This document shows positions 24,801 to 34,850 of a DNA stretch of 64,000 nt, one piece after another (position 1 is the first letter of the stretch; each line of letters starts with the position of its first letter). Source of the DNA: Marsupella aquatica (Eukaryota; Marchantiophyta); the NCBI GenBank assembly GCA_973895155.1, contig OZ316898.1, forward strand, positions 4,650,001 to 4,714,000, given 5' to 3'. A program made the position numbers and the translations under genes. The notes under the pieces are model-generated. The model was given only the letters and a program-made list of their open reading frames with translations, had not been told where the DNA came from and did no database searches.

Positions 24801-25057
24801 ACCCATGTTGATGTTGACCGGCCATCCACCCAAAGTGCTTTCCTTGTCACCTTATGATTAAACTCGGGTGCTCTGGGGTTCCGCTGTCGACACCACACCG
24901 TCCAAGTATGGATTTCCTCGTATCCCTTGCTCTGCTGCGATCTTTGGTACGGATAACTCGCAAAAGTGATATAACTCCGTTTCAGCTGAGAGTAACGGCT
25001 ATCTGTCAAGAATGCCATGGTGTTAGAATAGAATTTCAAAGTAATTGTGACAGGCAT
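21890..25057 (-). CDS. PPR-DYW organelle RNA-editing protein
   Basis: This is a single uninterrupted 1055-residue frame. The N-terminal ~120 residues are rich in Ser, Arg and Tyr and lack acidic runs early on, so they look like a mitochondrial or plastid transit region; Met14 is an alternative start. PLS-type pentatricopeptide repeats run from about residue 125 to 850, with signatures such as NVLTWNMMIAGYAK and VTYLSILKACA. E-type motifs follow (about 855-950), then a complete DYW deaminase domain. In it are HSE (987-989), the CSDCH zinc motif (1015-1019), HRF (1042-1044) and the C-terminal CSCGDYW (1049-1055). DYW proteins carry out site-specific C-to-U editing of organelle transcripts; the PPR tract picks the RNA site. 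Four P-L-S modules at about 380-783 are nearly identical in protein and DNA, a recent internal amplification. Being intronless is usual for the family. The editing target cannot be read from this sequence alone because P and S repeat boundaries are ambiguous in the repeated part. Confidence 0.95.
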   Translation of the reverse strand: MPVTITLKFYSNTMAFLTDSRYSQLKRSYITFASYPYQRSQQSKGYEEIHTWTVWCRQRNPRAPEFNHKVTRKALWVDGRSTSTWVKARRKLITGSRLQSHASHGTRAWSQDAARGSGSRHMDNAGTTSEAMAVLMNRLQRGIPTDSYTYVQVLQMCWKQKDLLAAKQVHECIIESKMDKNPYVANTLLNVYISCGELLDARRVFDEFEKKNVLTWNMMIAGYAKSDHAGSALELFKLMRQEGARPNEVTYLSILKACANPLALQWGKEVHECIRHAGFESDVRVGTALLQMYAKCGCITEARRVFDKLNNRDFRTWTVMIGAYSASGNVDDARRLFERMRKRDLITWNMMIGAYAGSGRGVEAFRLFLEMRREDFEPDAITYLSILNASASGGALDWVKEVHGHAREAGLEPDLRVGNALVHMYAKSGSIDDARLTFDSLKKRNVITWNIIIGAYAERGRGEEAYRLFRQMRREGLEPKAVTYMTILNASASAGALEWVKEVHGHAIKAGLESDLRVGNALVRMYAKSGSIDDARLVFDRLKTLDVITWNIMIGAYAEGGRGEEAYRLFRQMRLEGLEPNAVTYLSILNASASAGALDWVKEVHGHASKSGLESDLRVGATLVHMYAKSGSLDDARLIFDRLKTLDVITWNIMIGAYAERGRHQEAYRLFRQMRREGLEPNAITYMSILNASESAGALDWVKEVHGHASEAGLESDLRVGNAIVHMYAKSGSIDDARLVFERMEKRDVVTWNTMIGALAQHGCGREALELFRKMNADLVKPTGTTFVAVLSACCHAGLVDDGRRLFLAMTQDYGIEPDVVQYNCMVDLLGRAGHLEEAKLFISDMPVEPDDVTWKALLGACKTYGSVELGELAAEELFKLEPNNAAAYVSLSNIYAAAGKWEKVSEVRTMMHKRGVRKEPGRSWIEVDNKIHEFVVGDTFHPEAKDIYTELNNLTEKLKVEGYIPDTQLVLQNIDEEDKELALCSHSEKLAIVYGLMRIPREKPICVYKNLRVCSDCHTATKFISKVTGREIIARDANRFHRFKDGVCSCGDYW
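22705..23925 (-). repeat. four ~303-bp in-frame repeats inside the PPR gene
   Basis: Modules of 101 residues repeat four times. Each contains, in order, the cores TYLSILNASASAGALDWVK, EVHGHA, LESDLRVGNALV, MYAKSGSIDDAR, DVITWNIMIGAYAE and GEEAYRLFRQMR. The DNA copies are also very close, for example the repeated aacctccttcacccaatcca phrase near 22945, 23250 and 23550. This is a P1-L1-S1 triplet amplified in tandem. Confidence 0.9.
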
Positions 25058-25538
25058 ACCAGGTAGCTCAAAGAATCTATAAGCTCGTTCGTACTACAGT
25101 AATCTTTTGCAGAGCAAGGAAGTGAGGAGTTGCTACGATCGTTCAAGTTCCACAACGTAAGGCCAGTACTTATGCTGGACACGAAATGTAAACTCAAGGC
25201 CAATGCAAAATATCAGCATGAGCTCGTCAGTACCCCATACTGCCAGGAGGGAAAGCAGGTCCTTTGGCAACTCGGTGATAAACAGCTTCTGTAGTTGTCC
25301 ACAGTTGGAGACACTTCAACGAGGCAAGAGACAAAGTCAGAAAGCCAACTTACATAAGATCGATTTCTGCTCCCACGTCGGCGACGGCAAAATCATGCGA
25401 TATAAAATACGCATATACTCTTGCGCGCTACGAAAAGAGGTATCACGTTAGTAAATCCGTCTTACGTACCATATAAATCTCTTGCTGTAAAGTTCCCGCA
25501 TCTCCCATCAAGTCTTGTGACCTAAATTAAATTACAGA
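25058..25538. promoter_or_regulatory. upstream region of PPR gene
   Basis: This holds the probable 5' UTR and promoter of the minus-strand PPR gene. A minus-strand TATA-like box is possible at about 25400-25412 (plus strand gatataaaatacgc), but on which strand it works is not clear. No other gene is seen. Confidence 0.3.
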
Positions 25539-25604
25539 TTCCGGAGGGGTTATGAGTCCGAGGTGGTTTTTCTTTGTGGACCTCGGACTCATAAACCTCC
25601 GGAA
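25539..25604. repeat. strong short hairpin (inverted repeat)
   Basis: The left arm starts TTCCGGAGG at 25539 and includes TTATGAGTCCGAGGT. The reverse complement of the right arm starts TTCCGGAGG at 25604 and includes TTATGAGTCCGAGGT. The arms are about 26 bases with two or three mismatches around a loop of about 10-12 bases (tttttctttgtg). The element is too short for a typical MITE and is not flanked by an obvious target duplication. It could be the relic of an inverted-repeat element, a cruciform-forming site or part of a transcript hairpin. Confidence 0.75.
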
Positions 25605-25614
25605 AAGATAAATC

Positions 25615-25881
25615 CCGGGAGCTGATTTATTCGCTCATTAAGAAGACCCTGTCGCAGACATTCCAATGACAAAGACACAAAATAAAGTCCTACAAATTGT
25701 GGAGAAGAATAGATCGACAGCCAACAAGAGCAAACGAAAGATAAACCCAGGGAGCTGATCACTTATTTCGCTCACTAAGAAGACCCCCTCTCTCAAACAT
25801 TTCAACGACGAACACAAAACACAAAGCCCTAAAAAATGGGGGAGAAGAATAGGCTGACAGCCGAGAAGAGCGTACGGAGAA
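25615..25881. repeat. tandem duplication, ~130-bp unit
   Basis: Two copies (about 25615-25743 and 25746-25881) share phrases in order: cgggagctgat, ttcgctcaYtaagaagaccc, acaaaRacac, gtggagaagaatag, gacagccRaSaagagc. The copies have diverged by substitutions and a small insertion. No coding meaning is visible. Confidence 0.8.
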
Positions 25882-26464
25882 ATCTCACCTTGTGGCAGAC
25901 ACAAAAGATGTCTCTGCCCTCTGCATTGTCGCTGCTGCTGACTGCTTGTATACTGACTTCAGCACGAAGCACTACTGCGAAACCCTAAACAAACGTATCT
26001 CGTCTGTCGGGCAGAATGACGGTTAGAAGACCCGACCTGATCCATCCCAACCCTGTGAAGCTCTAGTCTTGTTCGCACGCCTTCTCACAACTCAATTTGA
26101 GGGCCGCTCCGCAAAACCATCGACCTTTCGTTCAGCCTTATTCAAGCTCGCCGTGAGCTTCAACCTGGTTAGGGAAAGGTTGTCAACCGAGCGAGGCAAT
26201 GTTTCATCAACTTCGTCAGGAGGAAGTTCTTGCCTCCTATGTACTGAAGCATACTCGGCCATAGATGCAGTACTTACCTACCTGCATATCGAGTGGATTG
26301 AGTTCCGTCAACACAAACCAAACGTAGCGGAAAGCAGAAATGCAACAGAATAAATTTGGCACTCATCATATCAGAGTGCCTTCCGCAATCAATTCATCAG
26401 TTCCTCGCTATTCCTCGCTTTTTCATCGCAGATTTGGTGCGAGCTACTCGTAATCCATGCACAG

Positions 26465-26660
26465 GTAAGAAACCTATTTGCTGAGAATCAAAACAAGTCT
26501 GGGCTAAATCAACCAGATGATCACACCAATGCCGGACTAACGTAACCAGATGGTAAAAAACACCTATTCGTTGAGAATCAAAACAAGTCTGGACTAAATC
26601 AAACAAATTATCACACCTATTTGTCGAGAATCAGAACAAGTCTGGACTAAATCAACCAAA
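26465..26660. repeat. three copies of a ~60-110 bp repeat
   Basis: The phrase cctatttgctgagaatcaaa followed by acaagtctggactaaatcaa occurs at about 26472, 26562 and 26618 with small changes. A related two-copy repeat (catgctgacctcSacttgat, then aaatctSCattcgc) follows at about 26759-26850 with a period of about 48 bases. Confidence 0.8.
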
Positions 26661-27353
26661 TGCAACCAAATGCATGCAAAGATGCATTCATCCATTCCAC
26701 AATAGAAAGCATAGTGTTTTAACTCCAATAAACTTCCTGGAAATGCGGGTCTGGAAAATCATGCTGACCTCCACTTGATAGAATCTCCATTCGCGAAGCT
26801 CATCATGCTGACCTCGACTTGATAAAATCTGCATTCGCAAAGCTCTCAGCGATGGCACGAAGAAAAAATGGACGTAGTAACAAATGGAGGTCCGGAGGTG
26901 AAAAATTCCAATGTGCAATTGACGGTACAGCGCAGTAGTGTTAGAGATGCCACCGTCGGGAAATCTCCCGACCACCGTCGGTCAGGGTAACCCATCCCCT
27001 CGATGTGGTTATCTGCTATGGGTTGTCATACTTGAGGGTAGTCAGCCTGAGGGGTTTGGGCACTCCCACCGGTACACCACCTCCCCATTTGAAGGTTTAG
27101 CAAATTGGAAACAAGATCTCGCAACTGGTTTGAGTACTGCCTCAAGGGTGAACCCCATTGGTCCGAGCACTCAAACATGTTGTATAAATTTGAATTTGGG
27201 GCGCAACAATTTGTAGCAGTGGGATAGATGTGCTCACATCCAATCTTTGACGACCAGGCAGGATGGCAAACAGTTTGAGGGCCTCACCAGACCCACTTTT
27301 TGAGTGTAGGAGTATTTAGGAGGGTGGGGGGGCGGGAGGCAGATTGAGAAGAA

Positions 27354-27590
27354 GGTGGGTTCTGACTGCTATGTTTGCAATAACGGAGAACAAAGGGAGG
27401 CAATTTTTGGCTATGGGGAGCCAAGCCCACCTTAAGCTCTCCGGTCTGCTCTGTTGGCAAACCAATGAAAAAGGCGGGCTCTGATCGCTGTGTTTGCAAT
27501 ACACAAGAACAAAGGGAGGCCATTTTTGGCTATTGCGAGCCAAGCCCATCATAAACTCTCCGGAGTGCTTTGTTGGCAAACCAATGGGGG
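27354..27590. repeat. two-copy tandem repeat, ~119-bp period
   Basis: Copy 1 (about 27354-27468) and copy 2 (about 27473-27587) share gctctgatcgctgtgtttgc-like, acaaagggaggc, atttttggctat, gagccaagccca, ctctccgg and tgttggcaaaccaatg in order. The segment ends with GGGGGAGTGCTCTTA, which resembles the end of PIF/Harbinger-type or other TIR elements, so this could be the edge of a decayed transposon. Confidence 0.7.
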
Positions 27591-28870
27591 AGTGCTCTTA
27601 CAGGACATGGTTCCCAAAGAGGGGATGGGATATTGAGCGTAAATTTGGTGAGTGAGTAGTGCAAAAACTACATATGTTTGTGGAAAGAGTGGCACTCTGA
27701 TTCACACTAATAACATAGATTCAAATCAAAGAATCCCCTACCATTATTGTGACAAAGTAGGGTTGACACGCAAGTATATCGCTCCACCAGAGTTTGGTTG
27801 GGGAAAAATAGTTTCTAGGCAGTTTTCAAACCAAAACAGGCTAACCGTGGTTATGACTCAGTGACCACCCCCTTAGGCTAGATGAGGCAGTATTAGGTTT
27901 AGGGTTTGCTTCATCATATGTACAAAGTGTACAGAGACTGTGTTGGACCCTCCTTCACTTCTTGTATTCAATGAGAAACCCATGACTTTGTGCATGCCGA
28001 GTGTTTCCAAAAAACTTTACATACCGATACATTCTCATCCTACACACTTATGAATGCCAATTCCTTATTATTCCACAAATGGATACAATGCCAGACTGAG
28101 CTTGTTAGTGTGATCCCATACTTGCTTCAGAGTAAACTCCAGACCATCCACACTTGCTGTGGTTACAATGCCTTGTTGGTAAATCCCAGCCGCTGCAAAA
28201 TTCCATGCCCCAACCAACAGATCAGGAAAAAGTGCAGCCCTATGAGAAGTGTGATCAGTCCGTTGGCTTGCATCTCTTTACTCGGTCCACACTTTGATGT
28301 CCTGACAAGAGAGAATCTGCTCTGTTGAGTTCTAAATTTCCTACATCCCCTGTTTGATAAAAAACCGGCTGTCTTAACTGGAGTTTCGGGGCCAATAGCC
28401 TAAGTGATTCAAACGCTAAAATTTATCCATCATGACAAAATCGGCCAGAAATATCAGAAACCGTTCGTACAGTAGATGACAGGCAGAGTGGAGTTCCATT
28501 CCCGCGCTTCAATGACATGGGTCAACCATCAGAGCCCATTCACATGAAAGGAGGTACCCTGAACTAATGTAGAGACTTCAGTCGCATCACATTCGCAAAC
28601 TAACGGACATCACATCGGCAGCTCATTTTCTGTGGCAGAAAATCAAACCCTAGTGTTGAGACAAGCTGATAGGAAACCCTTGTCACAAACTCACTGCTTC
28701 ACCTACTACTCTAGAAACTGCGTCGCTATTGTTAGTGCCTTCAAAAATCCAAGTGCTAAGAAGATTGCAGGCAGCAAGTTACACAGCCGCGGATCCATCT
28801 TCTCAGGAGTAAATTGAAACATCTGACACTTCGTCTTGAACAGCAGATATTCAGAGTTAGACAAGGTTCC
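27591..28870. other. intergenic, no gene recognised
   Basis: I read both strands. The plus frame 27990-28328 (112 codons) and others have no recognisable motif or splice context. Nothing further is supported. Confidence 0.3.
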
Positions 28871-28876
28871 CCTTGA

Positions 28877-30720
28877 TCAGCGCAAATCAATAGAATCCTT
28901 GTGACCATGTACCGTGTGCAGTTTCTCTGGTAACACAACATCCACCGTAAGTTTGATAAATGGAGTTTTGAAGCAAACATAAGCAGCTGGAGTGACAAAG
29001 TACTTCTGATCCAGTATGACAAGAAAACTTGCCAACAATCGGAGCAGCGACTTCTCTCCAGTGCACTGCGGGAAACGAAAAGGAATGAGAACACGAGTCC
29101 GGTGTGCCTGAGCACAAGGTTGATGGTCGTCGAGTGTGCAAAGCATTGTTCCCTGTAAATACGGCCTCTTCCACCCGTTAGCCGAATGAGATAGGTACGA
29201 CTCGATAGACGTGCAAGGCTGATGTCACATACTTGTGCTCTAGATGCTATCTCTTGTGACGAGTAACCTGGCAAGAAATACCCACTGGTACTGGGGAAGT
29301 CCGACACGGCTTGTCATATCCAGGACCTACGCAAGTTACATTTCTGAGGGAAGAAAGATGGCAGTCGTATGTCACAGTTCCATCACGATTGACCATCATC
29401 TTGGGTGTGAGAATGGTGGCACCACTTTCGCCGAGGCGTCTCCATGCAGCTTAGGGATTGGCGGCGGTAGTCGTAGCAGAAAGCCCCCAAAGCAAGCGTA
29501 ACCAGTCAGAAGTTGCCTCTATATTTTATGAACATGCACAAGGTCATCTCAAGAAGACGATCCTTGGTCATTCCAGTGATGACGAAGAATAGGAAAACAG
29601 ATATAACGATCTGCAAAGACCAAACCCAGATATCCCAAGAAACTGAAAAAAAGGCCCCTCCCTCACTTTGCAAAGTAGCGGGGCAATTTTCGAACTGTAT
29701 AGTAGTCCGCAAGACTCCTTCTCTGGAAATTCAAATCCGGTCCCACTCCGATTGCAGTATTGGATGCTCCGAGGGCCTGATAGATATCAATCGTGTATAC
29801 AGCAGTAGAGCATTTAAAGTTTGACAAATGGATCCCTGAAAAAGTAAGAGGCTTCTTCTACAGCCAGGTTACTCTTTCAATATCCAAAACCTTAATGTCC
29901 AGTCCATTTGCTGCAGGCCATTGAGTTAGAAGTGACCGGCAAATAACCAGGTCAACACGCCCAGTCGAGAGTGGAGTAGCCGGAGCGATGCTACCTCATC
30001 TCTGATACGTGGACACAAACGCTGTAGTCAGGCTGCAAGTGGAATGACACTTCACATCAGGCTAGTTCAGGCCTGCCTTCAGCTACCTGAGAAAAATCCT
30101 GGAGAATGATGTATAAGCCCCCAAAACACTAAGACCTCTATTAGCTCATTGAGCAGCGGGATGGCTCAGTGAGTCAGTATAGGAAGGTCCAAACCACACC
30201 GCAATTGCACTTCAGAAGACGACTAAATTGACTGACGCGACGACAGAGGACTTACAGTGACACAAGAGACACTCCCCTCCGTGTCGGTGCAATAGCTTTA
30301 GAGTAAATTGGCTTCATGTGTGGGAAGGTCTAAACTAATTTCATGATCGCGATTGTAATTCAGCTCCAGCTCCACCCAAGTACCTTCCTACCAAAACTTT
30401 CCAATCTTCACACGTTGTCTTCACAAAGATCTGTGTTCAAAGCCAAGGAGCCATCCCGGGCGAAAGGACATATAGACCTGCTCATACCGTTCTTCCTCAA
30501 TCTTGTAGGAAACACTTGTTTTGTCCACAGTGCCCTTGGCCAAGGCAACCGTGGCAACCGTCTTGGTGGACACAATAGTAATAATCTGACCAGCTTTCTC
30601 TTCCAGTGACACGAGTTGAGCCACCCCAGATATCCAAGGCATAGGTACCACTCCAGGATTTCCAAGAATCGCTTTTAGGTTGCATATTGATCGCAATATA
30701 CTCACGCAGGAGCTCACAAA
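28877..30720 (-). CDS. possible multi-exon gene, family not recognised
   Basis: Several open segments on the minus strand look protein-like rather than random. About 30700-30488 reads ISGVAQLVSLEEKAGQII and then STKTVATVALAKGTVDKTSV, ending at a good donor (ACG/GTATGAG). About 29835-29663 follows an acceptor TTTTTCAG and contains STAVYTIDIYQALGASNTA, ending in a stop at 29663. About 29444-29338 contains LGESGATILTPKMMVNRDGT followed by a GTAACT donor. About 29061-28877 follows a CGCAG acceptor and contains LLRLLASFLVILDQKYF and ends in a stop. I could not join them into one in-frame chain, so exon borders and even membership of one gene are uncertain. No domain is recognised. Confidence 0.3.
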
Positions 30721-30874
30721 AGATCAACCTATAGATCTCATTTCAAGGCTTATCAAGTTCAGTTGGTCGTTCCACTTACCTTCTGATCAAAAGGCCATTC
30801 GGCGAGTCACGTCACACTACCCACAACCGTGCCCCACATCCAACATGTCCCACCAAAAGACTTCGTCGAGATGA

Positions 30875-33800
30875 TCAAGAAGACATGTTATCTACCATGT
30901 TATCCACCATGTTATCTACCATCTTGTCCACCATGTTATCTACCATCTTGTCCACCATGTTATCTACCATCTTGTCCACCATGTTATCTTCCATGTTATC
31001 ACGCCCCATCCTGTTATAATGATACTCGTCTGCCACGGAGTTGAGGTCACGGCGAGAACCCCGAGGAGTGTTTCCAGTTTCCTGTGCTTCCATGGTGGAA
31101 ATATCCAAGTCAATTGAACCCGAACGGCTTTTATACTGTGCATGAGTATCCTCAGCGTCGTCAAGCGTTGGGGCCCCAATGGAGGGCCTCACCAATTTCC
31201 TCCTTCCTCCGTTAGCATTGGCAAACCTACCGTGGTGAACGGGTATACGAGATTCATCACCAGAATTGACCAGTGATGCTTTCTTCCGTGTCCAGCCCTG
31301 AAGATCATTAGAAGCCTTACCCATTTCCTTGTCACTTTCCCCCGCATGATGATCATCATTCAGATAATCTTCGCCTTCAAGGACATCAGGTGAATTCTTG
31401 ATATTCTCATCAAACCCTTCCGAGGCAGCTTCAATTTCACTCTCTGTCTGCTGTGGTCGTGGCTTCTTATTCTTGTGTCCATATGTGTCGTCTCTGCGTT
31501 CAAAGGATGAATTCATGCTCGGCCCTAGTCGACTGAAGACACGTCCCTTACCCTGTGGTCCAGGGCCCTTTTGTCCGGGACCTTTCCCAGGAAGACTAAT
31601 ACGGGACCAAACACTAGTCTTTTTCTTCCGACCCTGGCTGCTAGATCCACCGTTACCAAATGCTTCTTGTCCCCCAGAACGGTAATTGTCTTTATCCAAC
31701 ATTGTCACAACCCTCTCATTCACCATTGTCACCACTCTTTCTGATCTTCCCCTTTCGGCTGTTTGTAGGTTAGCCTGTATTTTGAAGACAGGTGCCTTGG
31801 CACCTCTCAAACTAGGCTCCCTAATGTACAAGTCCCTTGCCGGGACAGGTCGTTTCCGATTTATTGGGCTTGGGACTGGTTTGTTATTGGAAGTATTCTT
31901 CGTTGTTACAGTTCTAGACTGAAACTTTCCATTCGAGTAACTGTTTGACACAGGCCTGTTTGCCTCGTCGGCCCGCAGAACGCCGTACTCTTTGCGAGTT
32001 GCCTTCACCATATGCCTCGAATCCAGCCTCGAGTCATCATCATAGTCTTCGAGAGCTTCAGGGGATAATAGATGGTCTGGTATTGGCATTGAGGAGGAAC
32101 CACGTAGAAGCGAACCTTTGGGAGGGGATACTGAGTACTCCTTCTCCTCTTCCTCGTCGTTGAGCCAAACCCTTCTTAACCCTTTCGACTTCACGTCATG
32201 CAGGTGAGCAAGCTCTCCGGTTCCCATCTCCAATGGAATGTTGAGGTCGATATCATTGTGACGGCGTCTTCTACTGGATAGATAGGACGATTCCTCCTTG
32301 TACACACCTTTCCCTGGTCGATCGTAAAGTTCATCGACGGATTCTTCGACCATTGGGTGCAAATCCTTCCAGGACGGGCTAGCAGAGAGGCCTCCTCTCT
32401 TGTACTCGTCGATAGGGCTCGGAGACAGTGCCTGCCTCTTCCTGTACAAAACATCTCTTGGGTCGACACCGTCCCTCCAGTTTGCTTCCGTCAGCCCTAG
32501 ATTCCTCGAGCCAGAAAGATTACGAAGAGATGGTTGCTTCCCACGAGAAGTGGAGTAGGGAGAGGAACCTGTCGTTAACCGGGTACTGACAGGCAAATCC
32601 TCTATGCCTTCGTCGTCTACAAAATCATCCAAGTCATCGAATGCTTTAGCAGGAAGGCTCTGAGCTGGTGGTTTCGACGAGAAACGAGCAGCTTCCTGAG
32701 AATGGTACGGACCACTGAGCGATCTGGTATCCACTGTACCTCTCCTCCATCTCTCCTTCCGATACGACGTTTCATCTGATATATTGTGAAACTCCTGGCT
32801 ACTCTGGGACAGACCAGAATCCGAAACGCGTCGAGATGTGGGCAAGGATGCCTGCACATTGCGAGCTGTATCAACTTGACCAAACGTTTGAAGCAGCTTC
32901 ATTACCTGCAAAGATTTTATCGAAAGCCAAGCGACGTTCAACGATTGCAAAAGGTGACAACGGGAATGAAAACCAAGTAAACAGAGAGTATACATGTAAT
33001 AGACACGGTTCCTGTGAATGATCGCAGTTTAAAAGTAAATGTCTGCCCCCATCGACAGAGAGATTGGATAGAGACTCTGTGGTCACAAAATGGACTGCTC
33101 AAATCTACCAGGGGAGTGGACTTCGAGGGCACCAACGTTGTCTCAAATAAGTTACACAAAAATCCAACTCTAGCTGTAACCGTGGAGTGAGATCTTCGCC
33201 GTTTTAGTACCTGTTCCTTAGTGAGATGATTGGAGAAATTTATGGGGTCATAGTAAAGTTCGTGCAGGATCCCCTTGAATTGTCTTTCGGTGAGTGGTAA
33301 ACATTCCTTCACAATCCGAACACGTACCTGCAACAAAGCCCCAACACATTAGAAGCAAACATGAGGCGCATTCCACGTCTGATATCAAATCAGGGACCAA
33401 AACAGGGAATGTGTCACTATCCCTGTTCAAAAAGAACAGGATGGAAAACAAATATACAATGTATGACACCCATCCCCTCGGCTTTTGACCACCTTCTCGT
33501 TGTCAGCGACATCTCTCTCCAAAGCAATTAGACAGGGGAGGAAGAGTCCAGAAAGCAGAAAGAACGGTCTCTGGGAAAAAACACTGATGCTCCACAGGTG
33601 CACCAGCGGCTCCCACCGGTCACTAAACATTCTAGAATAGGTCCTCATGAATTCACAGACAGTCTCAGAGATCGTGAGAGTAAGTTTGAAGACTGTTTCG
33701 ACCCAAGGTCTGTATGCACCCTGTCACAAAATTGAGGTGTGGGTGACCTAAAGTGTGGTTGACCTAAACATGAGTTGCAAGATCACGTCAGGTCAGGAAG

Positions 33801-34850
33801 AACAAAAGCACCCTATCTATGTCGAAGGAGAGCTATTCCAACTTCGCTCTGTTTCCGAAGAAGCAGGTCAAAAGTAAAGGGAATGTCTCAACTGTAAATC
33901 CCATGGGAAAAAGAAGTTAATCTGCACATTCAAAGGACCTAATAATAACAGTAATACATCATTGAGTAATATTCGACACACGAGAATAACAGTAAGTCAT
34001 CCAGATTAGCTTTATAGGAGACATAATAAGGCATCGACGACTCGAAGTCAGGAAGAAAGGAAAGATAAGGTGAACATACCCTGGCAGGAAGTCCCTGAGG
34101 GGCTCGGTATGAATGCGACTCTGCCTGGAAGACGCCATGGAGCTCTCTCGCACTACGGTCAAACATGAAAATTTTGGTAGTCGGGCCTACTTGCTCTTCC
34201 AAACGCCGGTCGTCGATAGGCAAAACGAAATTCCCCAACCGTCTGGAGCATTCGGCGATCAAGCGTCTGGAACATTCGACAATGAACCCAGGAAGGGAGT
34301 CCCTGGTATTAGAAACATTTTTCGTCACGGCATACCCGTCCACCTCGCGAAGGCTCCGAGCTCCGCTATCGTAGCCAAAGTCACCATAATTCCCATTCCT
34401 GACCAACTTCCCGTCGTCGGAATACGGAGCAGGTCGAATGACTCTTTCACCTCTGCTACTAAGGCCATCACGGAATCGACCGCCACCCTCTGCTCGTAGT
34501 GGGGCTTCATCTCCACCCGGACCCAGTTTCCACAACGAACTATCCTCCCTGAATCCCCTTCGCTCCGTCATTGTCGCATAGTGACTATTGTCACCGGCCC
34601 GATGGCGGTTCGCGTGCTCTACACTGCCACGGAACTTGCCTGGTGCGCCCGAGAAGCTCGGGACCCTGAGATCACTTCCTCTGCTGCTGCCTAGTCTAGT
34701 GTCTTCGTCCACAATTGCTTTGCCTCGGCTCGCGCGGGTGTTGTGGTCATTGGCCCCACTGTAGACAGGCTTTCTAGACATCGTGCCATAGTGAGGAAGA
34801 GAAAATTCCTCTCTTGTATCGACGGCCCGTGGACCGCGTGCTCCATACAT
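30875..34850 (-). CDS. DCD (development and cell death) domain protein
   Basis: Three exons (34850-34080, 33327-33211, 32905-30875), all phase 0, give 972 residues. The DCD domain is split over the three exons at about residues 190-305. It reads LPGFIVECSRRLIAECSRRL, then TTKIFMFDRSARELHGVFQA, then LPARVRVRIVKECLPLTERQ and LTKEQVMKLLQTF, matching the family's order: start with a G-I/F-F-C/ECN element, central RELHG motif, and the PAQV-type RVR element with the closing ALxLLxxF helix. Plant DCD proteins take part in stress, hormone and cell-death responses. The rest is predicted disordered: Ser/Arg/Gly-rich N-terminus and a long C-terminus rich in Arg, Ser, Lys and acidic runs (for example NDEEEEKE), plus basic KKKTSVW and KNKKPRP patches that may be nuclear signals. 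The last ~35 residues are a degenerate NMVD/KMVD repeat. The start at 34850 is the first Met after a long upstream stretch. Confidence 0.85.
30884..30999 (-). repeat. 15/30-bp tandem repeat at the 3' end of the DCD gene
   Basis: A 12-15 base unit (plus strand ttatctaccatcttgtccac and variants) repeats about eight times. In the minus-strand reading it encodes alternating NMVD and KMVD units followed by MSS and a stop. The higher-order period is 24 bases. Copies are nearly identical, so the array expanded recently and probably varies in length between individuals. Confidence 0.85.

Noticed and set aside
30146-30240. SINE-like phrase gggatggctcagtgagtcag
   Set aside because: The A-box-like phrase is present, but the following ggtccaaacc is too close and no tail or duplication is visible.
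30875-32995. Start codon at 32995 for the DCD C-terminal exon as a separate gene
   Set aside because: The acceptor at 32906/32905 joins it in frame to two upstream exons that complete the DCD domain, so the exon belongs to a larger gene.
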